In this document: positions 1 through 5,678 of the stretch, one piece after another
Position numbering within the stretch: the first letter of the stretch is position 1
Layout of the letters: the number at the start of each line of letters is the position of its first letter
Assembly (NCBI GenBank): GCA_002422725.1
Contig: DITE01000001.1
Coordinates: forward strand, 1 to 6,199
Length of the DNA: 6,199 nucleotides
Reading direction: 5' to 3'
Origin: Bacteroidales bacterium UBA6192
GTDB lineage: Bacteria; Bacteroidota; Bacteroidia; Bacteroidales; F082
Position numbers and translations under genes: made by a program
The notes under the pieces: generated by a model
What the model was told of the DNA's origin: nothing
Databases searched by the model: none
Seen by the model: only the letters and a program-made list of their open reading frames with translations

Positions 1-245
1 AAAATGAATTGAATGTCCGTCAGGTCGAAGCACTCGTCAGAAACCTGAACAACCCGGTCAGCGCCAAAAAAGAAACAGAAAAACAGGTGATACCTGAACG
101 TTTTCGCCTTGCCGGTAACAAACTGGGCGACCTGTTCGCTACCAAAGTTGAAGTAAAGCGCAACAGTAAAGGAAAGGGAGCCTTAATCCTGAATTTTGGC
201 AGCGACCAGGAATTCGACCGCCTGATGGAACTTATCGAAAGATAA
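1..245 (+). CDS. parB: ParB chromosome-partitioning protein, C-terminal part (5' end outside window)
   Basis: This is the last 80 codons of a ParB/Spo0J-family protein. ParB binds parS sites near the origin, spreads as a CTP-dependent clamp and works with the ATPase ParA in chromosome segregation (family knowledge). The frame is open from base 3 to the TAA at 243-245, so no start lies inside the window; the TTG at base 9 is simply an internal Leu codon. The first visible residues, LNVRQVEALVR, match the end of the central DNA-binding region. A short charged linker follows, and then the C-terminal dimerisation domain, with VEVKRNSKGKGALILNFGS and EFDRLMELI. The ParB N-box and helix-turn-helix are not visible, so they cannot be checked. 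DUF5683 starts 13 bases downstream on the same strand, and the genes probably share a transcript. parA is expected just upstream. Confidence 0.9.
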   Translation, partial: NELNVRQVEALVRNLNNPVSAKKETEKQVIPERFRLAGNKLGDLFATKVEVKRNSKGKGALILNFGSDQEFDRLMELIER

Positions 246-258
246 TTTACCCCAATTC

Positions 259-834
259 ATGTGTAATAGATTTATCTTCAGTATATTAATTTTTGCTTTG
301 CTTATTGGAGGCAATTTGTCGGCACAAGATGCCGACAACACAGTAAATGCCCCAAAAGCACACTCACCGCACAAGGCAACACTATATTCCATGGCCCTGC
401 CCGGACTTGGTCAGGCATACAATAAAAAATACTGGAAGATACCCATCGTTTACGCCGGTATTGGCACTATCGGATACTTTGCTCTGAGTAACCGTTCAAA
501 ATATCTTGAAGCCAAAGAGGCTTACATCTACGTTTTTAACGGGGAAGATTACCCTATCGACAATGACCTTATTGGTAAGTATGAAGCTGACGACCTGCGT
601 GAGATCAGGGATTATTATCGCCGCAATATGGAACTCAGCTGGATACTCATGGGACTTTGGTATGTACTCAATGTAGTGGATGCCACAGTTGATGCCCACC
701 TTTTTGACTATGACATCGGCGATGACCTCAAGGTGCATTTATCTCCGGTAATCAACATGCCGCAGCCTATGGCATCCAACCCATCACCCGGTCTTCAGAT
801 GACCGCCGGCATAGGTATCAAGCTAAAGTTTTAA
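259..834 (+). CDS. DUF5683 domain envelope protein
   Basis: A 191-residue protein of the Bacteroidota DUF5683 family, whose molecular function is unknown to me. Residues 1-22 form a signal peptide: a short basic start, a hydrophobic stretch (about 5-17) and an SAQ|D-type cleavage site, so the protein is exported. The family core begins near residue 39 with the conserved SMALPGLGQAYNKKYWKIP segment, followed by a hydrophobic helix (about 61-77). A charged region (80-122) follows, including the paired YYRRN. A second hydrophobic helix lies at about 126-141, then VDAHLFDYDIGDDL. The end, GLQMTAGIGIKLKF, looks like a beta strand with a terminal Phe, as in many outer-membrane proteins of this phylum. 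Whether it sits in the inner or outer membrane cannot be decided by eye. It lies between parB and dapB with gaps of 13 and 10 bases, an arrangement I remember as common in Bacteroidota. The ATG at 259 is supported by the signal peptide; no clear Shine-Dalgarno precedes it. Confidence 0.85.
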   Translation: MCNRFIFSILIFALLIGGNLSAQDADNTVNAPKAHSPHKATLYSMALPGLGQAYNKKYWKIPIVYAGIGTIGYFALSNRSKYLEAKEAYIYVFNGEDYPIDNDLIGKYEADDLREIRDYYRRNMELSWILMGLWYVLNVVDATVDAHLFDYDIGDDLKVHLSPVINMPQPMASNPSPGLQMTAGIGIKLKF

Positions 835-844
835 CAAACCGCCT

Positions 845-1561
845 ATGAAATCGCTCAACATCGCACTTATCGGGTACGGCCGCATGGGTCACGAAGTGGA
901 ACAAACAGCCCAGAAACGCGGTCACAATATCATGGCCCGCATCGATAGTCATGAAGACTGGCTGGAACAGGCAGAAAAGCTCTCTCAGGCTGATGTTGCC
1001 ATTGGCTTTAGTTTGCCGCAGCTTGCCGTTTCCAACATTTACCGCTGTTTCGACCTGGGTTTGAAAGTAGTGGAAGGCACAACGGGCTGGTACAATGAAC
1101 TTGAAGCAGTACTGAATCGCTGCCTGCAAGAAGGCCGAAGTTTCTTTTACGCACCCAATTTCAGCCCCGGCATGAACATGATGTTCAGGCTCAACCGTCA
1201 ACTGGCTGAATTGGTAAATAAAACGGACTATACCATAAGTATAAGTGAGACACATCATATCCACAAACTTGATGCACCAAGCGGCACAGCACTGAAATTA
1301 GTTTCACAGATCACCAATGCTGTTGATCGATACGAAGGGTGGGCCTTTGCTGACAAAGCCACCGGAAAGCAGTTGCCGGTAACATCACACCGTCTGGGCG
1401 AAGTCACTGGTATACATGAAGTGATTGCCAAATCGGCCGATGATAGCATTCGACTGATTCATGAAGCACATGGTCGTGGCGGTCTTGCCCTCGGTGCTGT
1501 GCTTGCAGCTGAGTTTTTGCACAACAAACAAGGCGTGTTTACGATGGATGATCTGTTGTAA
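845..1561 (+). CDS. dapB: 4-hydroxy-tetrahydrodipicolinate reductase
   Basis: DapB reduces 4-hydroxy-tetrahydrodipicolinate to tetrahydrodipicolinate with NAD(P)H, the second dedicated step toward meso-diaminopimelate and lysine, in the cytosol. The N-terminal Rossmann fold shows IALIGYGRMG (residues 6-15). An acidic residue, D34, after the second strand could contact the nicotinamide nucleotide ribose (inference). The hinge EGTTG (77-81) and APNFSPGMN (103-111) are both present. The substrate domain carries SETHHIHKLDAPSGTAL (134-150). By alignment to E. coli DapB, H137 corresponds to the catalytic His159 and K141 to Lys163. SHRLGEVTGIHEV (181-193) and the ending VFTMDDLL are also typical. 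At 238 residues it is shorter than the E. coli enzyme (273) but normal for Bacteroidota and apparently intact. It starts 10 bases after the DUF5683 stop, so it is probably transcribed with parB. In many relatives, as I remember, signal peptidase I (lepB) follows; here a long gap and padR follow instead. Confidence 0.96.
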   Translation: MKSLNIALIGYGRMGHEVEQTAQKRGHNIMARIDSHEDWLEQAEKLSQADVAIGFSLPQLAVSNIYRCFDLGLKVVEGTTGWYNELEAVLNRCLQEGRSFFYAPNFSPGMNMMFRLNRQLAELVNKTDYTISISETHHIHKLDAPSGTALKLVSQITNAVDRYEGWAFADKATGKQLPVTSHRLGEVTGIHEVIAKSADDSIRLIHEAHGRGGLALGAVLAAEFLHNKQGVFTMDDLL

Positions 1562-1673
1562 TGAAATGAAGATAAGTCTTTTCCTGAATTAGGCTGACAG
1601 TTCTTCCTCAGCTCGCAACCCCCTGTATGCCAATGCCAGACCCAAAAATGGGGGCGTAACTCTTGTTTAAAAC

Positions 1674-1697
1674 ATTGTTAGATAATGGATTAACAAT
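1674..1697. repeat. 7-bp inverted repeat in the dapB-padR gap
   Basis: ATTGTTA (1674-1680) and TAACAAT (1691-1697) are perfect reverse complements around a 10-base spacer. It is AT-rich and has no T run after it, so it is a poor terminator. It may be a protein site or chance. Confidence 0.3.
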
Positions 1698-1711
1698 AAT
1701 GGGAAATTCGT

Positions 1712-1748
1712 CTCACATCAAACTGAGTTAAAAGTCCCCATATGTGAG
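1712..1748. repeat. CTCACAT/ATGTGAG inverted repeat
   Basis: CTCACAT (1712-1718) and ATGTGAG (1742-1748) are perfect 7-bp inverted arms 23 bases apart. The loop contains AACTGAGTT, a smaller near-palindrome. The arms contain ACAT and ATGT, which resemble the half-sites described for some PadR repressors (ATGT-N8-ACAT), but here the order and spacing differ. Function is unproven. Confidence 0.3.
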
Positions 1749-1809
1749 GGTTGGGAGATAAAAACAGAACTAACACATTCATTTACTTTAGTTATATATA
1801 ATACTGATA

Positions 1810-1823
1810 ATTAATATATTAAT
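1810..1823. repeat. Perfect 14-bp AT-only palindrome
   Basis: ATTAATATATTAAT reads the same on both strands. It lies about 90 bases before the padR start, inside a very AT-rich tract. AATAC (1800-1804) and GTATT (1824-1828) flank it as a second, off-centre inverted pair. An AT-only palindrome in an AT-rich tract can arise by chance, but it could be an upstream promoter element or a protein site. Confidence 0.35.
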
Positions 1824-1866
1824 GTATTAAGAGTAGCTTGCATTAACCTGTAATAAAATTATTTTT

Positions 1867-1889
1867 GTACTTTGTATTGCATAGTACTA
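1867..1889. promoter_or_regulatory. Candidate PadR operator (GTACT-N11-AGTAC, TAGTACTA)
   Basis: GTACT (1867-1871) and AGTAC (1883-1887) form an inverted pair with 11 bases between them. The right half lies inside a perfect 8-bp palindrome, TAGTACTA (1882-1889). A similar AAGTATA follows at 1892-1898. The dyad covers the space between the two promoter elements of padR, where a bound repressor would block transcription. PadR regulators usually control their own operon, so autorepression is the natural inference. The motif is not the textbook ATGT-N8-ACAT. Confidence 0.4.
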
Positions 1890-1906
1890 AAAAGTATATA
1901 TCTTTG
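1876..1906 (+). promoter_or_regulatory. Bacteroidota-type promoter for padR-pspC
   Basis: TATCTTTG (1899-1906) is an exact match to the TAnnTTTG -7 element used by the primary sigma factor of Bacteroidota. ATTG (1876-1879), 19 bases upstream, fits the -33 TTTG element in three of four positions. An exact TTTG at 1871-1874 has a longer spacing of 24. The start of transcription would fall at about 1908-1911, so the padR mRNA would have almost no leader before its ATG at 1911. Confidence 0.6.
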
Positions 1907-1910
1907 CCGC

Positions 1911-2246
1911 ATGAATACAGAAAAAAATATCTCACAAATGCGGAAAGGGGTGTTGGAACTTTGCATCCTGGCCATTATTTCGCACAATGGTGATGCATAT
2001 GCCTCGGATATCCTCGAGAGGTTGAAGGAGGCCGAACTCATCGTTGTGGAAGGCACTCTCTACCCTTTGCTGACGCGCCTCAAAAACGAAGGCCTGCTCA
2101 GTTACCGCTGGGAAGAATCCAAATCGGGTCCTCCCCGGAAGTACTACCAGATCACCACTGAAGGTGAAGCCCTTTACACAGACATGACAAGCGGCTGGAA
2201 TGAGCTTGTTGCTGCTGTTAATCAGTTGATTAAAAAAGATATATAA
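1911..2246 (+). CDS. PadR-family transcriptional regulator
   Basis: A 111-residue winged-helix DNA-binding protein of the PadR family, in the short form with only a small C-terminal dimerisation part. RKGVLELCILAI (11-22) is the first helix, and YASDILERLK (30-39) the second. EGTLYPLLTRLKNEGLLSYRW (from 47) is the recognition helix and the first wing strand. SGPPRKYYQIT (72-82) is the wing with the family's PRKYY signature. Residues 83-108 form the closing helix. I chose the ATG at 1911 because family members start with a short tail before MRKG. An upstream TTG start at 1872 is possible, but it would place the promoter element inside the gene. pspC starts 10 bases downstream, so the two form an operon. 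PadR proteins are repressors released by a ligand or stress cue; the cue here is unknown. The likely targets are its own promoter and pspC. Confidence 0.92.
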   Translation: MNTEKNISQMRKGVLELCILAIISHNGDAYASDILERLKEAELIVVEGTLYPLLTRLKNEGLLSYRWEESKSGPPRKYYQITTEGEALYTDMTSGWNELVAAVNQLIKKDI

Positions 2247-2256
2247 CAAGAAAAAC

Positions 2257-3867
2257 ATGAAAAAAACAATTTCTATCAACATCAGCGGAATGATGTTCAA
2301 CATCGACGAGGATGCCTATCAGCGGTTGAGCGACTACCTCGACAGCATCCGCAATCATTTTAGCCGTTCTGAAGGGCACGAAGACATCATAGCCGATATC
2401 GAAAGCCGGATTGCTGAGTTGCTTCAAAAGAAAATCTCAGAGCTAAAGCAAGTCATCAATCTGGCTGATGTAAAAGAAGTGATTAGCATACTGGGGCAGC
2501 CATTCGAAATGGATGACGAACAGGACAAGGGAGGCAGCACAGAAGATCAATCTCAGGCTTACCGTCGGAAGAGGCTTTTCCGTGATCCGGACAACAAAAA
2601 ACTTGGCGGTGTGGCGGCTGGCCTTGCAGCTTACTTTGGCACCGACGCTTTATGGATCAGGCTGGCCATCGTAATTCTGGTGCTTTCAACCGGCATTGGG
2701 CTTTTTGTCTACCTCGCACTCTGGGTGTTTGTTCCTGAGGCGATCAGCACGGCCGACAAACTCGAGATGCGCGGTGAACCGGTTAACGTGGCCAACATCG
2801 AGCAGTCGATCAAACAGGAGTACGAATCGGTGAAAACCAGGTTGAATGAATATGCCGGCGACGCCCGCGAAACACTGCACAAAACCACCCGTCAGGCAGG
2901 GTACGCCGCTTCGCGGCTCAACGACCCGATACTGCGTACCGTGCAAATCATAGCCAGGTTGTTTGGTATCATTTTTGGCAGCCTCTTTCTGGGTATTGGC
3001 CTGCTGCTTTTTCTGGTTATCGGAAGCCTTTTCTGGGGCTGGGACGACATCAGCATGTTTTCCGACGCTGAGCTACCCGTCCTGGGTGGTGAATACCTCT
3101 GGCAGTTGTTACTTAGCGGACCGCTGTCCATTTCAATAGCCCCTGTGGCTCTGGGTGCTTTCATCATCATTCCGGTGGTGATGCTGGTGTATGCCGGTCT
3201 GCGCCTGCTCATAGGCGAATACTTCCGCGTGCAGGGTCTTGGCAGCGTGGCAGCCGGGCTTTGGATCGCCAGTCTGATTGGGATCGTTTACATTGGTTTG
3301 AGCATGGGCCTCGACATGAAAGAAAAGTATCAGGTTGACGAGAAAGTCATAACTAAATCAACTGCTTTGCCATCTCATCTGGTGGTGACCACCGATGGCA
3401 ATAGCAATCGCCAGGGAATACGTGAGCTGGCTTTCTTCGAACAGCGTTTTTCCCTCAGTCTTCCCAACGATTCGTCTGTGGTGGTAGGCAAACCGGCTTT
3501 TTACATCGACCGGACAAGAGAAGCACAGGCCTGGCTTGAAATCACCCGCATGGCGCGAGGTAAAACCACCGATAAAGCCAGGGAGAGAGCCGAGAATATC
3601 CTTTACCCGCTTCAGTTTTCCGACAGCAGCCTGGTGTTGCCTCTAACCTATGGGTTCCCATCTGAAGACAAACTACGCGACCAAAAGATCATCATCAGAC
3701 TCTACCTGCCCGAAGGTGAGATAATTACCCTCGACAACACCATCAAACCACTGCTCACATGGTCGTTGATGAACAGCCTGCGACAGCGCGATGACCAGGG
3801 CAAAAAGTGGATTATGACCTCCGATGGCCTGAAGCCTTTTGTTGACGACAGTCCTAAACTGCCATAA
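2257..3867 (+). CDS. PspC-domain multi-pass membrane protein
   Basis: A 536-residue membrane protein with a PspC domain, named for phage-shock protein C, an inner-membrane envelope-stress sensor in enterobacteria. Residues 1-85 are a soluble domain (KKTISINISGMMFNIDEDAY onward, rich in acidic helices) that typically precedes PspC in Bacteroidota. A linker rich in D, E, G and S follows (86-101). The PspC domain spans about 103-162: RRKRLFRDPDNKKLGGVAAG, AYFGTDALWIR, then a long hydrophobic segment (134-160) that may be one helix or a hairpin. A charged, probably helical region (178-222) leads to three more hydrophobic segments (about 230-259, 292-319 and 329-351). The last 180 residues are soluble and partly beta-rich (for example IIIRLYLPEGEIITLD, 478-493), and I recognise no named domain there. 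The topology is uncertain. The gene follows padR by 10 bases and is closed by a terminator. No pspA, pspB or pspF lies nearby, so its role in stress sensing is inferred from the domain alone. Confidence 0.88.
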   Translation: MKKTISINISGMMFNIDEDAYQRLSDYLDSIRNHFSRSEGHEDIIADIESRIAELLQKKISELKQVINLADVKEVISILGQPFEMDDEQDKGGSTEDQSQAYRRKRLFRDPDNKKLGGVAAGLAAYFGTDALWIRLAIVILVLSTGIGLFVYLALWVFVPEAISTADKLEMRGEPVNVANIEQSIKQEYESVKTRLNEYAGDARETLHKTTRQAGYAASRLNDPILRTVQIIARLFGIIFGSLFLGIGLLLFLVIGSLFWGWDDISMFSDAELPVLGGEYLWQLLLSGPLSISIAPVALGAFIIIPVVMLVYAGLRLLIGEYFRVQGLGSVAAGLWIASLIGIVYIGLSMGLDMKEKYQVDEKVITKSTALPSHLVVTTDGNSNRQGIRELAFFEQRFSLSLPNDSSVVVGKPAFYIDRTREAQAWLEITRMARGKTTDKARERAENILYPLQFSDSSLVLPLTYGFPSEDKLRDQKIIIRLYLPEGEIITLDNTIKPLLTWSLMNSLRQRDDQGKKWIMTSDGLKPFVDDSPKLP

Positions 3868-3901
3868 AGCCTGATGCTGCACAACAGCCCCTGCCCTATC
3901 C

Positions 3902-3934
3902 AATCCCTGCTCAGATTTGTGCAGGGATTTTTTT
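3902..3934 (+). terminator. Intrinsic terminator of padR-pspC
   Basis: AATCCCTGC (3902-3910) pairs perfectly with GCAGGGATT (3921-3929) around a 10-base loop, and seven Ts run from 3928 to 3934. It sits 35 bases after the pspC stop. The opposite strand has no T run after the stem, so it works in one direction only. Confidence 0.92.
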
Positions 3935-4102
3935 GTGGTGCATCCGACATAACAGTTGGGTTAGAAGAAATACTTTTACTATAGCCAATCGGAAACATAA
4001 GAGATTAAAATTACTTTTTGACTGGCAGGGGGTAGTATCCTATTTCCCGACAAACAATCTGTCATTACCGGCTTAAACCATGCCAAACAGACTTTTTTCG
4101 AC

Positions 4103-4186
4103 ATGAAAGTTAGCCTTGTTGTAGAACAACATTACAAAGTTACAACGAGAAAAGCTAACTTTGTGAAGTCATCGTATCATCAATGA
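4103..4186 (+). CDS. Possible 27-residue leader peptide
   Basis: An ATG at 4103 opens a 27-codon frame (MKVSLVVEQHYK at its start, VKSSYHQ at its end) that stops with TGA at 4184-4186. It is basic, with four Lys and one Arg. Its start overlaps the stop of an 8-codon frame (4080-4106) as ATGA. Its stop overlaps the start of a 5-codon frame (4183-4200) as ATGA, and that frame's stop overlaps the antiporter ATG in the same way. Much of it lies in the inverted repeat 4106-4162. No ribosome binding site is visible and no homolog is known to me. It is most likely a chance frame, but a coupled leader peptide is possible. Confidence 0.2.
   Translation: MKVSLVVEQHYKVTTRKANFVKSSYHQ
4106..4162. repeat. 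Long imperfect inverted repeat upstream of the antiporter
   Basis: The outer arms AAAGTTAGC (4106-4114) and GCTAACTTT (4154-4162) are perfect 9-bp reverse complements. The inner arms CTTGTTGTA (4115-4123) and TACAACGAG (4141-4149) pair at 8 positions plus one G-T wobble. A 4-base AAAA bulge (4150-4153) and a 17-base loop complete the structure, giving about 18 pairs. There is no T run after it, so it is not a terminator. The right arm overlaps the -7 promoter element at 4156-4163, so it could be an operator or, in a longer transcript, an RNA hairpin. Confidence 0.65.
4156..4163 (+). promoter_or_regulatory. -7 promoter element (TAACTTTG) for the antiporter
   Basis: TAACTTTG matches the Bacteroidota TAnnTTTG consensus exactly. 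Transcription would begin near 4166-4168, giving a leader of about 30 bases. No good -33 TTTG is found 19-21 bases upstream, so the promoter may be weak or need an activator. The element lies in the right arm of the inverted repeat. Confidence 0.45.
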
Positions 4187-4195
4187 TAAAGGAAG
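4175..4195 (+). promoter_or_regulatory. Small dyad and ribosome binding site of the antiporter
   Basis: TATCAT (4175-4180) and ATGATA (4183-4188) are perfect inverted hexamers two bases apart. AAAGGAAG (4188-4195) follows, a Shine-Dalgarno-like purine run whose GGA ends three bases before the ATG at 4197. This is the clearest such site in the window and supports that start. The dyad touches it, so a bound factor could affect translation or early transcription (inference). Confidence 0.45.
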
Positions 4196-4196
4196 A

Positions 4197-5678
4197 ATGA
4201 ATCTAACAATCGAAAATATTCTTTTAGTTGGCTCCTTATTACTTTTTGTGAGCATCATTGCAGGCAAGACTTCATATAAATTTGGTGTTCCGACTTTGTT
4301 GCTTTTTTTGGCAATAGGAATGTTGGCAGGTTCAGAAGGAATTGGCGGCATAAACTTCGACAACCCGCAAATTGCTCAATTCATTGGTATTGTTTCCCTT
4401 AATTTCATCTTGTTTTCGGGCGGACTTGACACCAATTGGACTTCTGTAAAACCAATACTTCGCGAAGGGATTGCCTTATCAACTATTGGCGTTTTATTGA
4501 CAGCCGTTTCGCTTGGAACTTTCGTTTGGCTGGTTACCGATTTTACGATCTATGAGAGCATGCTCCTGGGTTCGATCGTTTCATCAACAGACGCAGCAGC
4601 CGTCTTTTCCATTTTGCGATCAAAAAGTCTTGCGCTGAAAACCAACCTGCGACCCACCCTGGAATTAGAAAGTGGTAGCAACGACCCTATGGCTTATGTG
4701 CTGACTATTGCTTTCCTCACCCTGGTGATAAATCAGGATCAAAGTTTAGCTTCTATTATACCATTGTTTTTACAACAAATGATTTTTGGTGGGATTGCAG
4801 GTTTTGCTTTTGGCAGGTTAAGTAAATTTATCATCAACAACATTAAACTCGACTTCGAAGGGCTTTATCCTGTATTGGTTATAACCTTGATGTTCATTAC
4901 ATTCTCTGCAACTGATTTTGTTGGAGGGAATGGTTTTCTTGCCATATACATCTGTGCAGTATATCTGGGCAATCAGGAACTCATACACAAGAAAACCATT
5001 TTTAAGATGTATGATGGACTGGCCTGGCTCATGGAAATTGTATTGTTCCTTACTTTGGGCTTACTTGTTTTCCCCTCTCAGGTGCTTCCTTTTATGGGTA
5101 TAGGTCTGCTCATTTCGCTCTTCCTGATGATTGTAGCCCGTCCTATGGGTGTTTTTCTTAGTTTGATTTTTTTCAAGATGAAACTCAGAAGACGGTTTTA
5201 TATTTCGTGGGTCGGTCTGCGTGGCGCTGTTCCAATCGTATTTGCCACCTACCCGCTCCTTGCCGGGATTGAACAAGCTCATGTGATTTTTAATATTGTG
5301 TTTTTTATTTCGGTCACCTCAGTCCTCATTCAGGGAACAACTTTATCAATTGTTGCCAACTGGCTCAATGTAGCACTACCCAAAACAGCGAAGCCCTTAT
5401 CTGAAATTGATAAACTGATTATAGAACTTCCGAAATGCGACTCGCAGGAAATTGAAATCCTGCCTGCCTTCTATGCAGTTAATAAAAGAATTGTCGATTT
5501 GAATTTTCCAAAATCTGCATTTATCGTTATGATTAAGCGAAATGGTGAATATATTCGACCAGGAGGCTCAACCGAAATTGAAGCAAATGATGTGCTAATG
5601 GTTCTTGCTGATAGCCAGGAAGATTTTGACAAGGTGAATGAGTGTTTAAACAAGCACAGCCAAACCAGTAAATCATAA
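4197..5678 (+). CDS. nhaP2: CPA1-family K+(Na+)/H+ antiporter with C-terminal RCK_C/TrkA_C domain
   Basis: A 493-residue inner-membrane cation/proton antiporter of the NhaP2 (CvrA) type, which expels K+ or Na+ in exchange for protons and helps with ion and pH balance. About a dozen hydrophobic segments fill residues 5-395. SSTDAAAVFSIL (129-140) carries the TD pair of the unwound helix (T131, D132). LELESGSNDPMA (155-166) carries the ND motif, with D163 as the expected ion- and proton-binding aspartate. WVGLRGAVPIVFA (338-350) holds the conserved Arg (R342). Residues about 403-482 form a cytosolic RCK_C/TrkA_C domain (IDKLIIELPKC, IVDLNFPKSAFIVMIKRNGE, ANDVLMVLA). Such domains often bind a small ligand and control transport. 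The length fits a complete protein with all key residues present. It stands alone: a terminator precedes it and no partner gene follows closely. The ion preference (K+ or Na+) cannot be read from sequence. Base composition looks more AT-rich than in pspC. Confidence 0.93.
   Translation: MNLTIENILLVGSLLLFVSIIAGKTSYKFGVPTLLLFLAIGMLAGSEGIGGINFDNPQIAQFIGIVSLNFILFSGGLDTNWTSVKPILREGIALSTIGVLLTAVSLGTFVWLVTDFTIYESMLLGSIVSSTDAAAVFSILRSKSLALKTNLRPTLELESGSNDPMAYVLTIAFLTLVINQDQSLASIIPLFLQQMIFGGIAGFAFGRLSKFIINNIKLDFEGLYPVLVITLMFITFSATDFVGGNGFLAIYICAVYLGNQELIHKKTIFKMYDGLAWLMEIVLFLTLGLLVFPSQVLPFMGIGLLISLFLMIVARPMGVFLSLIFFKMKLRRRFYISWVGLRGAVPIVFATYPLLAGIEQAHVIFNIVFFISVTSVLIQGTTLSIVANWLNVALPKTAKPLSEIDKLIIELPKCDSQEIEILPAFYAVNKRIVDLNFPKSAFIVMIKRNGEYIRPGGSTEIEANDVLMVLADSQEDFDKVNECLNKHSQTSKS

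Larger units (their letters stand above)
1562..1910. other. 349-base intergenic region between dapB and padR
   Basis: I see no gene here on either strand. The first 100 bases are mixed in composition; the rest is strongly AT-rich. No convincing intrinsic terminator for dapB is visible: the CCCCC at 1619-1623 and GGGGG at 1650-1654 could pair, but across a 26-base loop and without a T run. Several small inverted repeats occur (listed separately), and the padR promoter lies at the right-hand end. It could hold a small RNA or regulatory sites, but nothing proves this. Confidence 0.6.
3935..4196 (+). other. Leader region upstream of the antiporter gene
   Basis: This stretch separates the pspC terminator from the antiporter. 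The left half (3935-4079) shows nothing firm; TACTTTTTG at 4012-4020 resembles a -7 promoter element with one extra T. The right half holds an imperfect inverted repeat, a promoter element, a small dyad and three tiny overlapping ORFs, described in their own entries. No known riboswitch class was recognised. Confidence 0.5.

Noticed and set aside
9..245. A 78-codon gene starting at TTG base 9
   Set aside because: The frame stays open to the left edge and the residues are the tail of ParB, so TTG is an internal codon.
818..1264. 148-codon minus-strand frame opposite dapB
   Set aside because: It lies wholly against dapB, whose motifs are unmistakable; its own residues show no family pattern.
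1619..1654. CCCCC/GGGGG pair as a dapB terminator
   Set aside because: The loop is 26 bases long and no T run follows.
1872..1910. An upstream TTG start giving PadR 13 extra residues
   Set aside because: It would put the TATCTTTG promoter element inside the gene, and family members begin near the ATG at 1911.
1932..2303. 123-codon minus-strand frame opposite padR and the start of pspC
   Set aside because: It is a shadow of two clear genes and has no recognisable motif.
4918..5103. 61-codon plus-strand frame inside the antiporter
   Set aside because: It is an out-of-frame shadow of a well-supported gene.
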